Shown here: positions 13,234 through 23,700 of the stretch, one piece after another | Numbering within the stretch: position 1 is the stretch's first letter | Layout of the letters: each line of letters begins with the position of its first letter | The notes under the pieces: model-generated | Database searches by the model: none | Told to the model about the DNA's origin: nothing | Seen by the model: only the letters and a program-made list of their open reading frames with translations | Program-made: the position numbers and the translations under genes | Assembly (NCBI GenBank): GCA_037576215.1 | Contig: JBANDB010000007.1 | Location: 3,937,001 to 4,001,000 of the forward strand | Length of the DNA: 64,000 nt | Direction: 5' to 3' | Source of the DNA: Armillaria gallica | Taxonomy: Eukaryota; Basidiomycota; Agaricomycetes; Agaricales; Physalacriaceae

Positions 13234-14620
13234 AAATAGTGTCAGTTGAAAATATTCAATTTCTCAGAATTATATAGTATATTAATTAGCAGCCCAACTC
13301 ATGATATCATTAGAAAATCCAGCAGATTCAGGAATTGAACTCAGGCCTTTAAAAAGATTTTTAGCAATGTCACATGACTTTTCCAAGCAGATATGCTAAC
13401 CACTATACCATACTAGCATTATATATTTATATATTTATATCTCTATATGACCTTTCTCTCTTATATTTATAATATTCCAATTGGGCCCCTCCCTTTGGTG
13501 CACTCTGGTGTGCTTTTTTGCCTTATTGGGCTGGTCAAATCAGCCCATCAATTGTGCCTAGAATTGGCTATGCCATAGCATTGATGGCATCAATATCAGG
13601 CTATTTTCAGTTAAAATTCACATTTTGGCTCATTTGGAGCTTCCTCAGGCTACTGGGTGGGTTAGGGGATGGTATTAGTATATGTATAAACATAAATAGC
13701 ATAAAAGCAAACCCTCTGGTGAGGTATGGGGGCCCTGGAGAGAGGGTAAAAAGGGTAAAATAGTGAAAAATAGTGGAAAATCACTGAAAATTTGCATTTA
13801 GAGGGTGCTACATGCATTGGATCACTTTGAAAACTTGATATATGAATTTCCTTGTCTTGAAAACCCCTAAACAGCCCCTCTATAGTATATGTGGCATATT
13901 TTATAGCTAGGCATAATTGGAAAAATTGGCTTTTTATAGTGCTATGTACATCAGATCACTTTAGGGATGTTATCAATCAATTTCTACACTATGAAAACCT
14001 TAGAATACATCTTCATATGCTATATATGATCACTGAAATGCAATGAAAAATGAGGGATTGAGGGGGGAAATACTGTTTATTTAGTGTTCTGGCTATCATG
14101 TCAATCTGGGGACATCACCAATTGATTCCTTGACATTGAAAACCCCTAAACAACTCTTAGTTACATTTATGGGGTTTCAGAAATGATGGCAATAATGATG
14201 TATCAGTTTAAGAGGAGCATACATGGAAATTTGCATTTCTGAGCTTCAGAAAACTTTAGAGTTGCTACCAATGGATTCCTTGACCTTTAAAGCCCCCAGA
14301 ACATCCCAAGAGCACAATACATACCTCTAGAATACATGCAAGAAAAGTATAATAGTGAAAATCTCCGAAATGTCATATTGCTCACATTTCTGAATGTTGG
14401 GGAAGGTAATTCTGTTATAGAATACACAATATATATTGTATTATAGTGTGTACAAAAGATTAGGATAATCCAAAATGTATTGACAGAGATATAAGGAAAT
14501 CTTTTTGAAAATGAAAAGGAGCACCTCCTAGATTTCAATATTCTGGTCATCCTATCACCTGGAGACTATCAGATTCAAATTCCTGGACCCAAGAAACATC
14601 AGATTCACCTATCATTCATG
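13234..14620 (+). repeat. Left arm of a 2.9-kb near-perfect palindrome
   Basis: Every stretch I compared is the reverse complement of 14718-16104, with paired coordinates summing to 29338 and no indels. The outer ~1.3 kb looks identical. An 81-codon frame at 13518-13763 has an identical partner at 15820-15575. Differences cluster in the innermost part (near 14530-14620), and most of those seen are transitions. The frames inside the arms show no known domain and are probably not genes. A unique loop of about 97 bp (14621-14717) separates the arms. Confidence 0.9.
13316..13407 (-). other. tRNA-like sequence in left palindrome arm
   Basis: Mirror copy of 15931-16022: it has matching A-box and B-box sequences on the minus strand. 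No proper acceptor stem can be drawn. Confidence 0.6.
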
Positions 14621-14717
14621 GGGTTCATGTGTCAAAACTCTAAAGTAATAAGTGTGCTCTTATTTATGCACAAAGTTATACTGTCTGCATGGATCATGCC
14701 TTAGTAAAAATTACCCA

Positions 14718-16104
14718 CATGTATAATAGATGAGTCTTATATCTTTTGGGTCCAGGAATTTAAATCTGATAGTCCCCAGGCGATAGGATGACTAGAACAT
14801 TGAAATCTGGGAGGTGCTCCTTTTCATTTTCAAAAAGATTTCCTTATATCTCTGTCAATACATTTTGGATTATCCTAATCTTTTGTACACACTATAATAC
14901 AATATATATTGTGTATTCTATAACAGAATTACCTTCCCCAACATTCAGAAATGTGAGCAATATGACATTTCGGAGATTTTCACTATTATACTTTTCTTGC
15001 ATGTATTCTAGAGGTATGTATTGTGCTCTTGGGATGTTCTGGGGGCTTTAAAGGTCAAGGAATCCATTGGTAGCAACTCTAAAGTTTTCTGAAGCTCAGA
15101 AATGCAAATTTCCATGTATGCTCCTCTTAAACTGATACATCATTATTGCCATCATTTCTGAAACCCCATAAATGTAACTAAGAGTTGTTTAGGGGTTTTC
15201 AATGTCAAGGAATCAATTGGTGATGTCCCCAGATTGACATGATAGCCAGAACACTAAATAAACAGTATTTCCCCCCTCAATCCCTCATTTTTCATTGCAT
15301 TTCAGTGATCATATATAGCATATGAAGATGTATTCTAAGGTTTTCATAGTGTAGAAATTGATTGATAACATCCCTAAAGTGATCTGATGTACATAGCACT
15401 ATAAAAAGCCAATTTTTCCAATTATGCCTAGCTATAAAATATGCCACATATACTATAGAGGGGCTGTTTAGGGGTTTTCAAGACAAGGAAATTCATATAT
15501 CAAGTTTTCAAAGTGATCCAATGCATGTAGCACCCTCTAAATGCAAATTTTCAGTGATTTTCCACTATTTTTCACTATTTTACCCTTTTTACCCTCTCTC
15601 CAGGGCCCCCATACCTCACCAGAGGGTTTGCTTTTATGCTATTTATGTTTATACATATACTAATACCATCCCCTAACCCACCCAGTAGCCTGAGGAAGCT
15701 CCAAATGAGCCAAAATGTGAATTTTAACTGAAAATAGCCTGATATTGATGCCATCAATGCTATGGCATAGCCAATTCTAGGCACAATTGATGGGCTGATT
15801 TGACCAGCCCAATAAGGCAAAAAAGCACACCAGAGTGCACCAAAGGGAGGGGCCCAATTGGAATATTATAAATATAAGAGAGAAAGGTCATATAGAGATA
15901 TAAATATATAAATATATAATGCTAGTATGGTATAGTGGTTAGCATATCTGCTTGGAAAAGTCATGTGACATTGCTAAAAATCTTTTTAAAGGCCTGAGTT
16001 CAATTCCTGAATCTGCTGGATTTTCTAATGATATCATGAGTTGGGCTGCTAATTAATATACTATATAATTCTGAGAAATTGAATATTTTCAACTGACACT
16101 ATTT
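14718..16104 (-). repeat. Right arm of a 2.9-kb near-perfect palindrome
   Basis: Reverse complement of 13234-14620. The homology stops abruptly at the outer ends: the shared AATAGTGTCAGTTGAAAATA ends where left flank ATCA and right flank ACAGTG diverge. No target-site duplication is evident at the outer borders. The unit could be a foldback-type element or two copies of a tRNA-headed repeat joined tail to tail. Confidence 0.9.
15931..16022 (+). other. tRNA-like sequence (Pol III A and B boxes) in right palindrome arm
   Basis: TGGTATAGTGG fits the tRNA A-box consensus TRGYNNARNNG, and GAGTTCAATTCCT fits the B-box core GWTCRANNC about 65 bp downstream. The acceptor stem does not pair (the 5' end GCTAGTA has no partner near the 3' end), so this is a tRNA-derived, SINE-like segment and not a working tRNA gene. 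Confidence 0.65.
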
Positions 16105-18075
16105 ACAGTGCTTCTGGAAAATCATGAGAATCACAGAAAATGTCATCATTGGTTACATTGCTCAATAATCAAGGATATTTACCTAGTTTAGTTATAACCC
16201 TTTGATACATTCAAGACACATTTAGCAGCGTCTCTTCTTTGCTGACCACTCCAAACATCATTTTACTTGTCCTGTACCATGCTGAAAAAGTGGTAGTTGT
16301 TATTGTTGATGTAAATATGGTAGCAGGGCTCAACACAGGGGCTTCTATCAATTCCTGCAATAATATGGAGAGATTTTCTACCACAACTCTCAGAATAGTC
16401 AGGGGTCAACAATTCAACAGCGTATATACCAAAAAGAGTATTTGCAAGCTGATTTGGGTTCAGAAACATGATGACATCATTTCCCACAATTCTCATTATT
16501 TTCTAGAAGCACATTCTAGCATGCAAGGCTGGTGCTTTGTTATCTATTTCATCTTGCCATACATTATAATTGCTGTACTTTATCATGGCAAGGCACATTT
16601 GATTGACAATCACCCCAATATAGAATCATCGCATCACTCAAAAGCACTCAGTTGACATGCTCATTGATCACTTAATGAAAATGATGTGATTGACACAATT
16701 ACTCTCCCAGCTATGGCAATAGCAGCTACAGCAACTACAGACTGTGTTTACTAAGGATGTTACTTTGCCAAAGCCTCAAGAAAACATTGCCTCACATGTA
16801 CTCCTCAGCACAATGACTATCACTCAGAAATCCAAAGCTAAACAGCACCTAATAATCCACTCATTGCTTAGCAAAATTATACAGTTTTTGTCCATACATG
16901 GCAACATCAATGAGTTGCTGTTACTTTAGAAGACTAAGGACCATATGTTATCTACGATTTTTACAAAGCCAAGGCTTTACGGCCTTACTAAGTCTTGCAT
17001 ATCTACTCTATTTATAAATTCATATTGGTAGTATAAAAACTAGCTAGAAAATGTAGTTCAAGGCAGTTCATCTCTAGTTGACCCCAGACTATATTAATTA
17101 TCATCATGCTCTAGTCTGTCACCAGTAAACAATGTTTATTCACCATTCTACAGCAATACACTATTTACCCCAGCATATTCTTGATTGCATGTCAACTCTT
17201 GGGCTCACCAGAGTTATTCCATGGTTTTTAACTGTGAAGAGTCCTTTGCTATATGCTCTTCACTCTTAACACTATTGGTGCATGCTCATATTGTGCCAAT
17301 ATGTGATTACCATGCCATACCTTGCCCATATTATCTTTTATAGGCTGTCATTGTTTCTTTTTCACCATCGTTATCATCATCCATTTGAGTAGTCTCAGAG
17401 CAGACTTAGGATCAGTTTCAGCCAGTTTTCATATACTGTACTATTTTGACCTTATGTTCATGGCTTGTGACATGTTATACAACATCTTCAGCTGAGCAGA
17501 TGTTCATGGATAGCTATGACAGGGTATGTTCATCTTCATATTGTATCATCTTCATTACTGTTGCAGCCTTGTGGCTATCTTCTGTGACTGAACACCTAAG
17601 CTGTGAGCTCAATCCTTTATGATTGCAGCTTTTTACTATCCAGTGATGATGTCATGGATTGCTGGATTGTTTGGGTGGATGAAGACTTGACTCTTGCAGG
17701 TAATGCGAAATCCATCTTTGAGCTGCCAGAGTAGAGTTGTCAAGGCTGTATTATAAAACTGAATCACTTGTATGACAGAAACATCTGGGAATGCACATAA
17801 ACACTCTGGATATGTGTATTTCGTTATTCCTTGCTCAAAAATGGCATTAATTTAGAATTTTCTTTCAACTCTTCATTGTAAGCTGTGACATGCTATGAGG
17901 TATGCATATCTTCGTTTCACAGGCCTCTGTGACACATTATGTGAACTTAAGGTTGAAATAGTACAGTAGTATCAGTCCCTTGAGTGAACTTGAAGGTTAG
18001 TTTGACATAGGATAGGATTGTTTCAGCACCAGACCATTTTCAACATTGACTCAGCACTATTGCATCATATAGGAC
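16105..18075 (-). repeat. Old interspersed repeat, copy 2, middle part
   Basis: Positions 16540-17060 align in reverse complement with copy 1 (4370-4920), including the TATA-like TTATAAATAG and the TAGTAAGGC stretch. No counterpart in copy 1 was found for 17100-18070. The gypsy element was inserted at its right edge, and the repeat resumes at 26743. Open frames here are short and show no domain. Confidence 0.55.
18071..18075. other. Target-site duplication, left (aggac)
   Basis: AGGAC directly precedes the LTR start TGTTAGGG and is repeated exactly after the other LTR at 26738-26742. Confidence 0.95.
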
Positions 18076-18602
18076 TGTTAGGGACGTGCCAAATAGACAA
18101 GTATAACTCGCACGAGCGGAGGTCCGCGGAGTGCATGGGCTTTGGCGAAGCTATTAGCAACGTCACCCTTGAGCCGAAGCCCTAAGATTGGATTGCGGAA
18201 CGGAGTCCACGGAGAGCGAAGGTTTGGATAGAGAGTAAGGATAGTCCAACGGAGCGGAGGCCGCAGACTTGGAGAGCGATGGATTAGACTTGGAGTCAGA
18301 GAGAGATTTGGCTAAACCAAGTTGATATTCGAACTGAGTATCTACAAGTGATTCTACAGTATATATATGACTAGGTAGTCCGAGTCGGAGTCCGATGGAC
18401 TCCGATGGAGTTCTGTTCGCTACCGGATTCGGGTTCTAGATTTAATATGTGAAATAGTAAAATGAAACGGAAATGAAATATTAAATGGAGTAAGTAAATG
18501 GTAAGCAGCCGGGGGCCGTGGAGGTCCGATGGTGTGATTTGTTGAGGTGAAGTTTCTGCGTGAAGTCAGTGTGAAGCGGAGGTCCGCGGCATGCGCGTAA
18601 CA
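18076..18602 (-). repeat. 3' LTR of gypsy element
   Basis: The left-hand LTR begins TGTTAGGGAC and ends GCGTAACA. It contains a TATATATAT tract at 18360-18368, which is symmetric enough to serve either strand. It lies about 400 bp upstream of the start of the antisense gene. Confidence 0.95.
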
Positions 18603-18606
18603 GTAT

Positions 18607-18615
18607 CCCCCCCTT
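18607..18615 (-). promoter_or_regulatory. Polypurine tract of gypsy element
   Basis: On the minus strand AAGGGGGGG lies four bases before the 3' LTR boundary. A polypurine tract here is the expected plus-strand primer of an LTR retrotransposon and confirms the minus orientation. Confidence 0.8.
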
Positions 18616-18764
18616 AGTGTTCTTGCCCTCAAGAGCACTGATCCCAATGGCCGATCAGTATAGGTATGCATGCACGAAATTTGACCATGGGAATTTTGCA
18701 ACTTAACCTCCTACCTTCATCATCCCTCTTTTTTTCCTCGCTTCTTCTTTCCTCAACGAGAAAC

Positions 18765-20500
18765 ATGGCAGCGCCCGTCGAGTATCGTGACTCCGTAACT
18801 CCTGAGCCCTATGAGTCGGCACCAACGCCTCCCGATCTTTCCTTTGAAGATTACAAGACCTTGACGGAGGAGCGGACCGCCGCGGAGGAGCGTTATGAGG
18901 ACGCCGTAGGTCGACATGATGACTGGAAGGCTGCACGAGCAAAGGAGGCCCGGGTGGAGAAATTGAAGCAGGATAAGTTGGCACGTCTGCTGAAGGTTGA
19001 GGCCTTGAAGAAAGAGAAGGAAGAGGCTGAGAGGAAAGCAGAGGAGCAGAGGCAGGAGGAAGAGCGGCTCCGACTGGAGGCCGAAAAAGAAAAAGAGCTG
19101 GCCTTGGAGAGGGAGAAGCAGGAGGCCGCAGAGCGTCAGCATCTGGCTGACTTGGAGGAACAGGCGGAAAAAGAGAGGGAGAAAGAACGCGAGGATGAGG
19201 TGAACGAGTTGGCTTTGAAGGCTGCTGGTGCCCCGTCGGCGAGTGACGGTGATTCCGAGGCGGATCCCTCGGACCCGAAGACTGTCGCGATGGCTGCATT
19301 GAAAAGGAAGAGGGAGATTGCGAAGGGAAAGAGGAGGGCGGATACCACAGAGCCTCGAAAGCGTAAATTCCGGTCCGCAAGTGTGGTGGAGGATAGTGAG
19401 GGAGGTGGGGCTGCTTCGGCGGGGCCGTCGTCACCCAAACGTCTGAAGACGGAGCCTGTACCTCAGGCCGGTGATAAGGTCTTGACTGGTAACGGTATGT
19501 GGAACCGTCGGAGCTCCGGCCTGTTTGCTGACTTGGGTTAGGACGCTGTGGCAAGTGTCGTGCTGACAAAACCGCCTGTTTCATCCGCGGCGCGCTTCGA
19601 ACCTGTCAGCGTTGTCGCGTCAAGAAAGCTCAGTGTTCGTTTAACAAGAGTGGCGATGAAGGTGGCCCCGCAGATTCCGGTAGTATGCTGGACATCCTTC
19701 AGGATATTTCTTCCCGATTGGCGCGTTTGGAGGAGAAGGTGGATAAGGTTGCAGAAAGGGTAGAGGACCTAATGGATGATTACCATCCAGATTACGACGT
19801 CAAGTACCCCAAGGACCTCCCTTCCGAGTCTTTGAGAGCCGAATTCGAGGCGTCCCGACTGGAGCTCCACAAGACGGGCGATATCTATAGCGAGGCGTTG
19901 CGTCAAATGGCCAAGCAACGTCTTGATAGGGATATGGCTATTATCAAGGGCGAAGGTTTACAGGCGTTGACCGTGGATATGCCGCTGGGAATGGAGGATC
20001 CCTATGAGATTCTGAACAAGTCCTTCTGGGTTGGTCAAATTGGCGCCGCCGGGTTGCATGAGCAGATGCTGGCTCGCAACAAGTTCCTACGGGCCCGCCG
20101 GGACTTCTATAATGCGCACGGACACCGCAAGGAATGGCAGTTATGGAAACGGTTGTTGAAGGACCAGGAAGGGTACCGGGTGGAGGATTCGGACGAGCCG
20201 TTGGACTTGGAGGAGGAAGTTAGGGAGGATATGGTCCCGGGCGTGGAGTCCATCGGCATTCTGGAATTGGACGTCTTGATTAAAATGCCCATGCCTGATG
20301 TGGACCCAGAGGAAGAGGCCGAAAAGGAGCTCCGGCGGCAGGCGACGGCGCGGATGAGGGCGTATAATCGTGAGAATGGGATCGAGGTGGAGAGTGAAGG
20401 AGAAATGTATGAGGATTTGGAGCCGATGTTGGTACAGGAGCTTGAGGGGGAAGTAGAAGATGTAGATATGGCGGGTCCGTCTGGCGCCGAAGCTTCCTGA
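18765..20500 (+). CDS. Antisense accessory gene of gypsy element: coiled-coil Zn2Cys6-cluster protein
   Basis: Two exons, 18765-19494 and 19542-20500, encode 562 residues on the strand opposite to gag-pol. The start MAAPVEYRDS was chosen as the ATG just before the conserved-looking body; an upstream in-frame ATG at 18666 is possible. Residues about 45-175 form a highly charged Glu/Lys coiled coil, followed by basic NLS-like clusters (KRKREIAKGKRRAD, PRKRKF). The exon junction leads straight into CGKC at residues 246-249; the six cysteines 246, 249, 256, 265, 268 and 275 fit CX2CX6CX8CX2CX6C, the spacing of fungal Zn2Cys6 clusters. A second coiled coil follows (MLDILQDISSRLARLEEKVD), and the C-terminus is acidic. 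DNA binding in the nucleus is inferred, not shown. The gene converges with pol, leaving about 260 bp between stop codons. A purely structural zinc-binding role is the alternative. Confidence 0.8.
19495..19541 (+). other. 47-nt spliceosomal intron in the antisense gene
   Basis: It has donor GTATGT, branch site CTGAC at 19528-19532 and acceptor GGTTAG. Unspliced, the frame stops at 19539-19541; spliced, GGN joins CGC TGT GGC and the six-cysteine cluster becomes in frame. An intron in this direction would not be removed during reverse transcription of the sense genomic RNA, which explains how it can persist. Confidence 0.85.
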
Positions 20501-20759
20501 ACGTTGCTTGCCTTGTTATATAATTTTGTACCCATAATTTCTTGCTAGTATTGTACATCGCCGGGCCCCAGAGGTCCCATAATTATATTGATTTTCTTGG
20601 AGTTGGAGTTAGGAATGGAAGAGAGTGAGAACAGAGCCGACGGGTTCCGTTCCCGATTAGGAAATGAATTTGCAATAGTTTTTGTGGATTTGATTTGAAA
20701 TAGAAAAGGTCGGAGCCGATGGAAACCGATGATGTTACAGGGTGAAACGGAGGGAGAAA

Positions 20760-23700
20760 TTAGAGGGTGGATTTTCGGATGGTGACTTTGGCTAAAGGTC
20801 CTGGTTTGTCTGGGTAGCGACGGTGGAAATCGTCAATGAATTCGTCTGCGGAGAATTCGGTAGCCGGTAACCAAGCAAATTCCTCGTCGGTGCCTTCATA
20901 ACCTAACCATTGAATCCTGTAGAGAAGAGGGCACCGGAACCGGCGGTCTATTTTGGAGTCGAGGATCTGAGCTATTTCGTACTGCTCTTCACCATCAACT
21001 TCCACCGGAGGCGGCGGAGGCTGAGTGCGATTAGGGATAGTGTTTTCTTCTACAGGTTCCAGTTGCGATACGTGGAAGACAGGGTGAATGGCACGGAGGT
21101 CCGACGGGAGCTTGAGAGTGAAGGAATGGGAGCCTGGTTGAGCTATGATTTCAAATGGGCCAAGGAATTTCTCCGCGAATTTCGCAGTAGGGTGAGTAGT
21201 CTTGATATGCTTGGAGCTAAGATAGACTTTGTCACCTACTTTGAAAGGAGGAGCCGGATTTCGGCGCTTGTCTGCTTGGATCTTGTAGCGAGACTGCGCC
21301 TGGGTGATTTCGTCACGTAGGAATTGGTGTAGTTCATCAAGGTTGACTACAAAGTCACGGGCCCGGGCGGAGGCGATATCACGTTCAGGATGAACAGTGA
21401 TATTAGGGTGGTAGCCTTTGTTGGCAAAGAATGAAGAAATTCCGGTGGAGGCATTCGGAGCATTGTTGTATGCAAACTCTGCGATGGGTAGTAGTAAATC
21501 CCAGTTGTCCTGTTGATAAGAACAATAAATGCGGATGTACTGTTCCAAGGTTTGGTTTGCACGTTCCGTTTGCCCGTCGGCCTCCAGATGATATCCAGAA
21601 GTGAAGTGAAGTTCCATGTCCAAGGCCTTAGCAAGGGCGCGCGTGAATTGGGAGACAAATTCGGAGCCGCGGTCAGAGGTGATGTGGTTAGGGACGCCAT
21701 GCTTGGAGAAAACATGAATGACGAATAACCGGGCAAGTTCTTCGGAATTAATGGTGTCGTGTGTAGGGATAAAGATGGCTTGCTTGCTTGCGCGGTCAAT
21801 TACTACAAGGATAGCAGTGAATCCGTTGGAGTCCGGTAACTGTTCAATGAAATCCATTGAAATGGAATCCCACGGACGATCCGGAACCGGCAAGGGTTTA
21901 AGTAAACCGTAAGGGCGGTGTCTAGGTGTCTTGTTGCGACTGCAAACCGTACAAGATTTGACGTAGTGGCAAACATATTCACGCATCTGTGGCCAGGTAT
22001 AGTTCCGTCGGACTAATTCCAAGGTCCGATTTTGACCAAAATGACCTGCCAAGATGTGATCGTGATTATTCTGTAGGACACGGAGACGGAGATCCTCGGA
22101 GTCCGGCACATAGATGCGATTATCAAGACAGAGGATGTCTGATTCATCTACGGACCACTGAGAGGGGGAAGTGGGAGTGGAGGATTGGGCCTGACGGAAA
22201 CCGTCGGAGGCTGCGGAGTCGGATGATTGTGCTTGCTTTATGTCTAAATGAAGCTTGTCAATATCCATTATAGCACTAGCACGGAGGGTAGGGCCTTCGA
22301 GGAAAGTAGCACGGAGAGACGCAGAGAGTTGTTCTTGAGTGAATACAGGGTGGAAATTGTGAGGATTGACTGCTGCGTATTGACTATCCCCCTCTTTTGG
22401 ATAGACGTCCCATCGTCTAGTGAGTGCGTCCGGTTTTCCTCCGAGTTTCCCTGGTCGGAAGCGGATTACTAGATTGAATTGGGATAGGTATTCAGACCAC
22501 CGGACTTGCCGTCGGGTGAGAATCTTGGTGGTTGAGAAATATTCAAGATTCTTGTGGTCTGTTACGACGTCGATCGGTTCCGCGGAGCCTTCGAGGTAGT
22601 GACGCCAGTATTTAAAGGCTTCAAAGATGGCTAGAAGCTCTTTATCATGGGTGTCGTAGTTGAGTTCGGCATTGTGGAGGCTCCGGGATAGGAAAGCGAT
22701 AGGGTGGATTTCGCCGTCGTCAAGGTAGATAGAGAGGATAGCAGCAATGGCGTAGTTGGAGGCGTCGGTTTCCACGACTAATTGCCGGTCGGGGACCCAA
22801 TGGGTAAGGATAGGAGCGTGAGTGAAGGCTTGCTTTAGTTCATTGAAAGCGGCCATGCACTTGTCGTCGAATTTCCACGGAGTTCCTTTGCGTGTGAGGT
22901 GAGTTAAAGGAATAACGATGTCACTGTACTCGTGGATGAAACGGCGGTAGAAATTGGCGAAGCTGAGGAAGGATTGGATATCCTTAACTTTCCGCGGAAC
23001 CGGCCAATCTAAAATGGCCTTGACCTTGTCTTCGGACATGCGGAGGCCCTCCGGTGAGAGAATGTAGCCTAGATATTCCACGGAATCCCGGTGAAACTCG
23101 CATTTGGATCCTTTGCAGTAGAGCCCGTTTGCTCTTAATCTGCGTAGGACCTCGCGTACGTGTTGCCGGTGCTCCGCGGGGTCATTGGAGTAGATGAGGA
23201 TGTCGTCGAGGTATACGACTACCGAAACATCAAGCATGTCAGCAAAAATGTCGTTCACGAAGCGTTGGAATGCCGTGGGAGCATTGGTGAGCCCAAAAGG
23301 CATGACACGCCATTCGAAGGAGCCGTAACGGGTCCGGAAGGCTGTTTTCCATTCATCACCTTCAGCTATGCGTACGAGATGATAAGCATGTCGGAGATCA
23401 AGTTTGGTATAGATGCGAGCGGAGCGCGCGGAGTCGAGGAGGTCGGAAATGAGTGGAAGGGGATAACGGTCTTTCTTGGATATCTTGTTTAAGCCACGGA
23501 AATCGACACAAAGACGGAGTTCTCCGGTCTTTTTCTTGACAAAAAGCACAGGAGCTCCGTGGGGAGAACGTGAGGGTGTGATGAATCCACTACGGAGATT
23601 ATCGTCAATAAACTCACATAAAGCTTTGAGCTCGGACTCCGAGAGGGAGTAAATTGGCCCAAGCGGAGGAGATGTTCCTTCCTCAATATTGATCTTGAGG

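Noticed and set aside
13518..13763. 81-codon frame duplicated in both palindrome arms
   Set aside because: Identity is explained by the palindrome itself. No domain, no splice pattern and no sign of codon selection.
15931..16022. Functional tRNA gene
   Set aside because: The A and B boxes fit, but the acceptor stem does not pair and the anticodon arm cannot be drawn convincingly.
19539..19541. Stop codon suggesting the antisense gene is frameshifted
   Set aside because: The stop lies inside a 47-nt sequence with perfect donor, branch and acceptor; splicing keeps the frame open.
18703..19584. 293-codon minus-strand frame opposite the antisense gene
   Set aside because: It is a Pro/Ser/Arg-rich shadow of the Glu/Lys-rich plus-strand exon and has no domain. 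The plus strand has the intron and the cysteine cluster.
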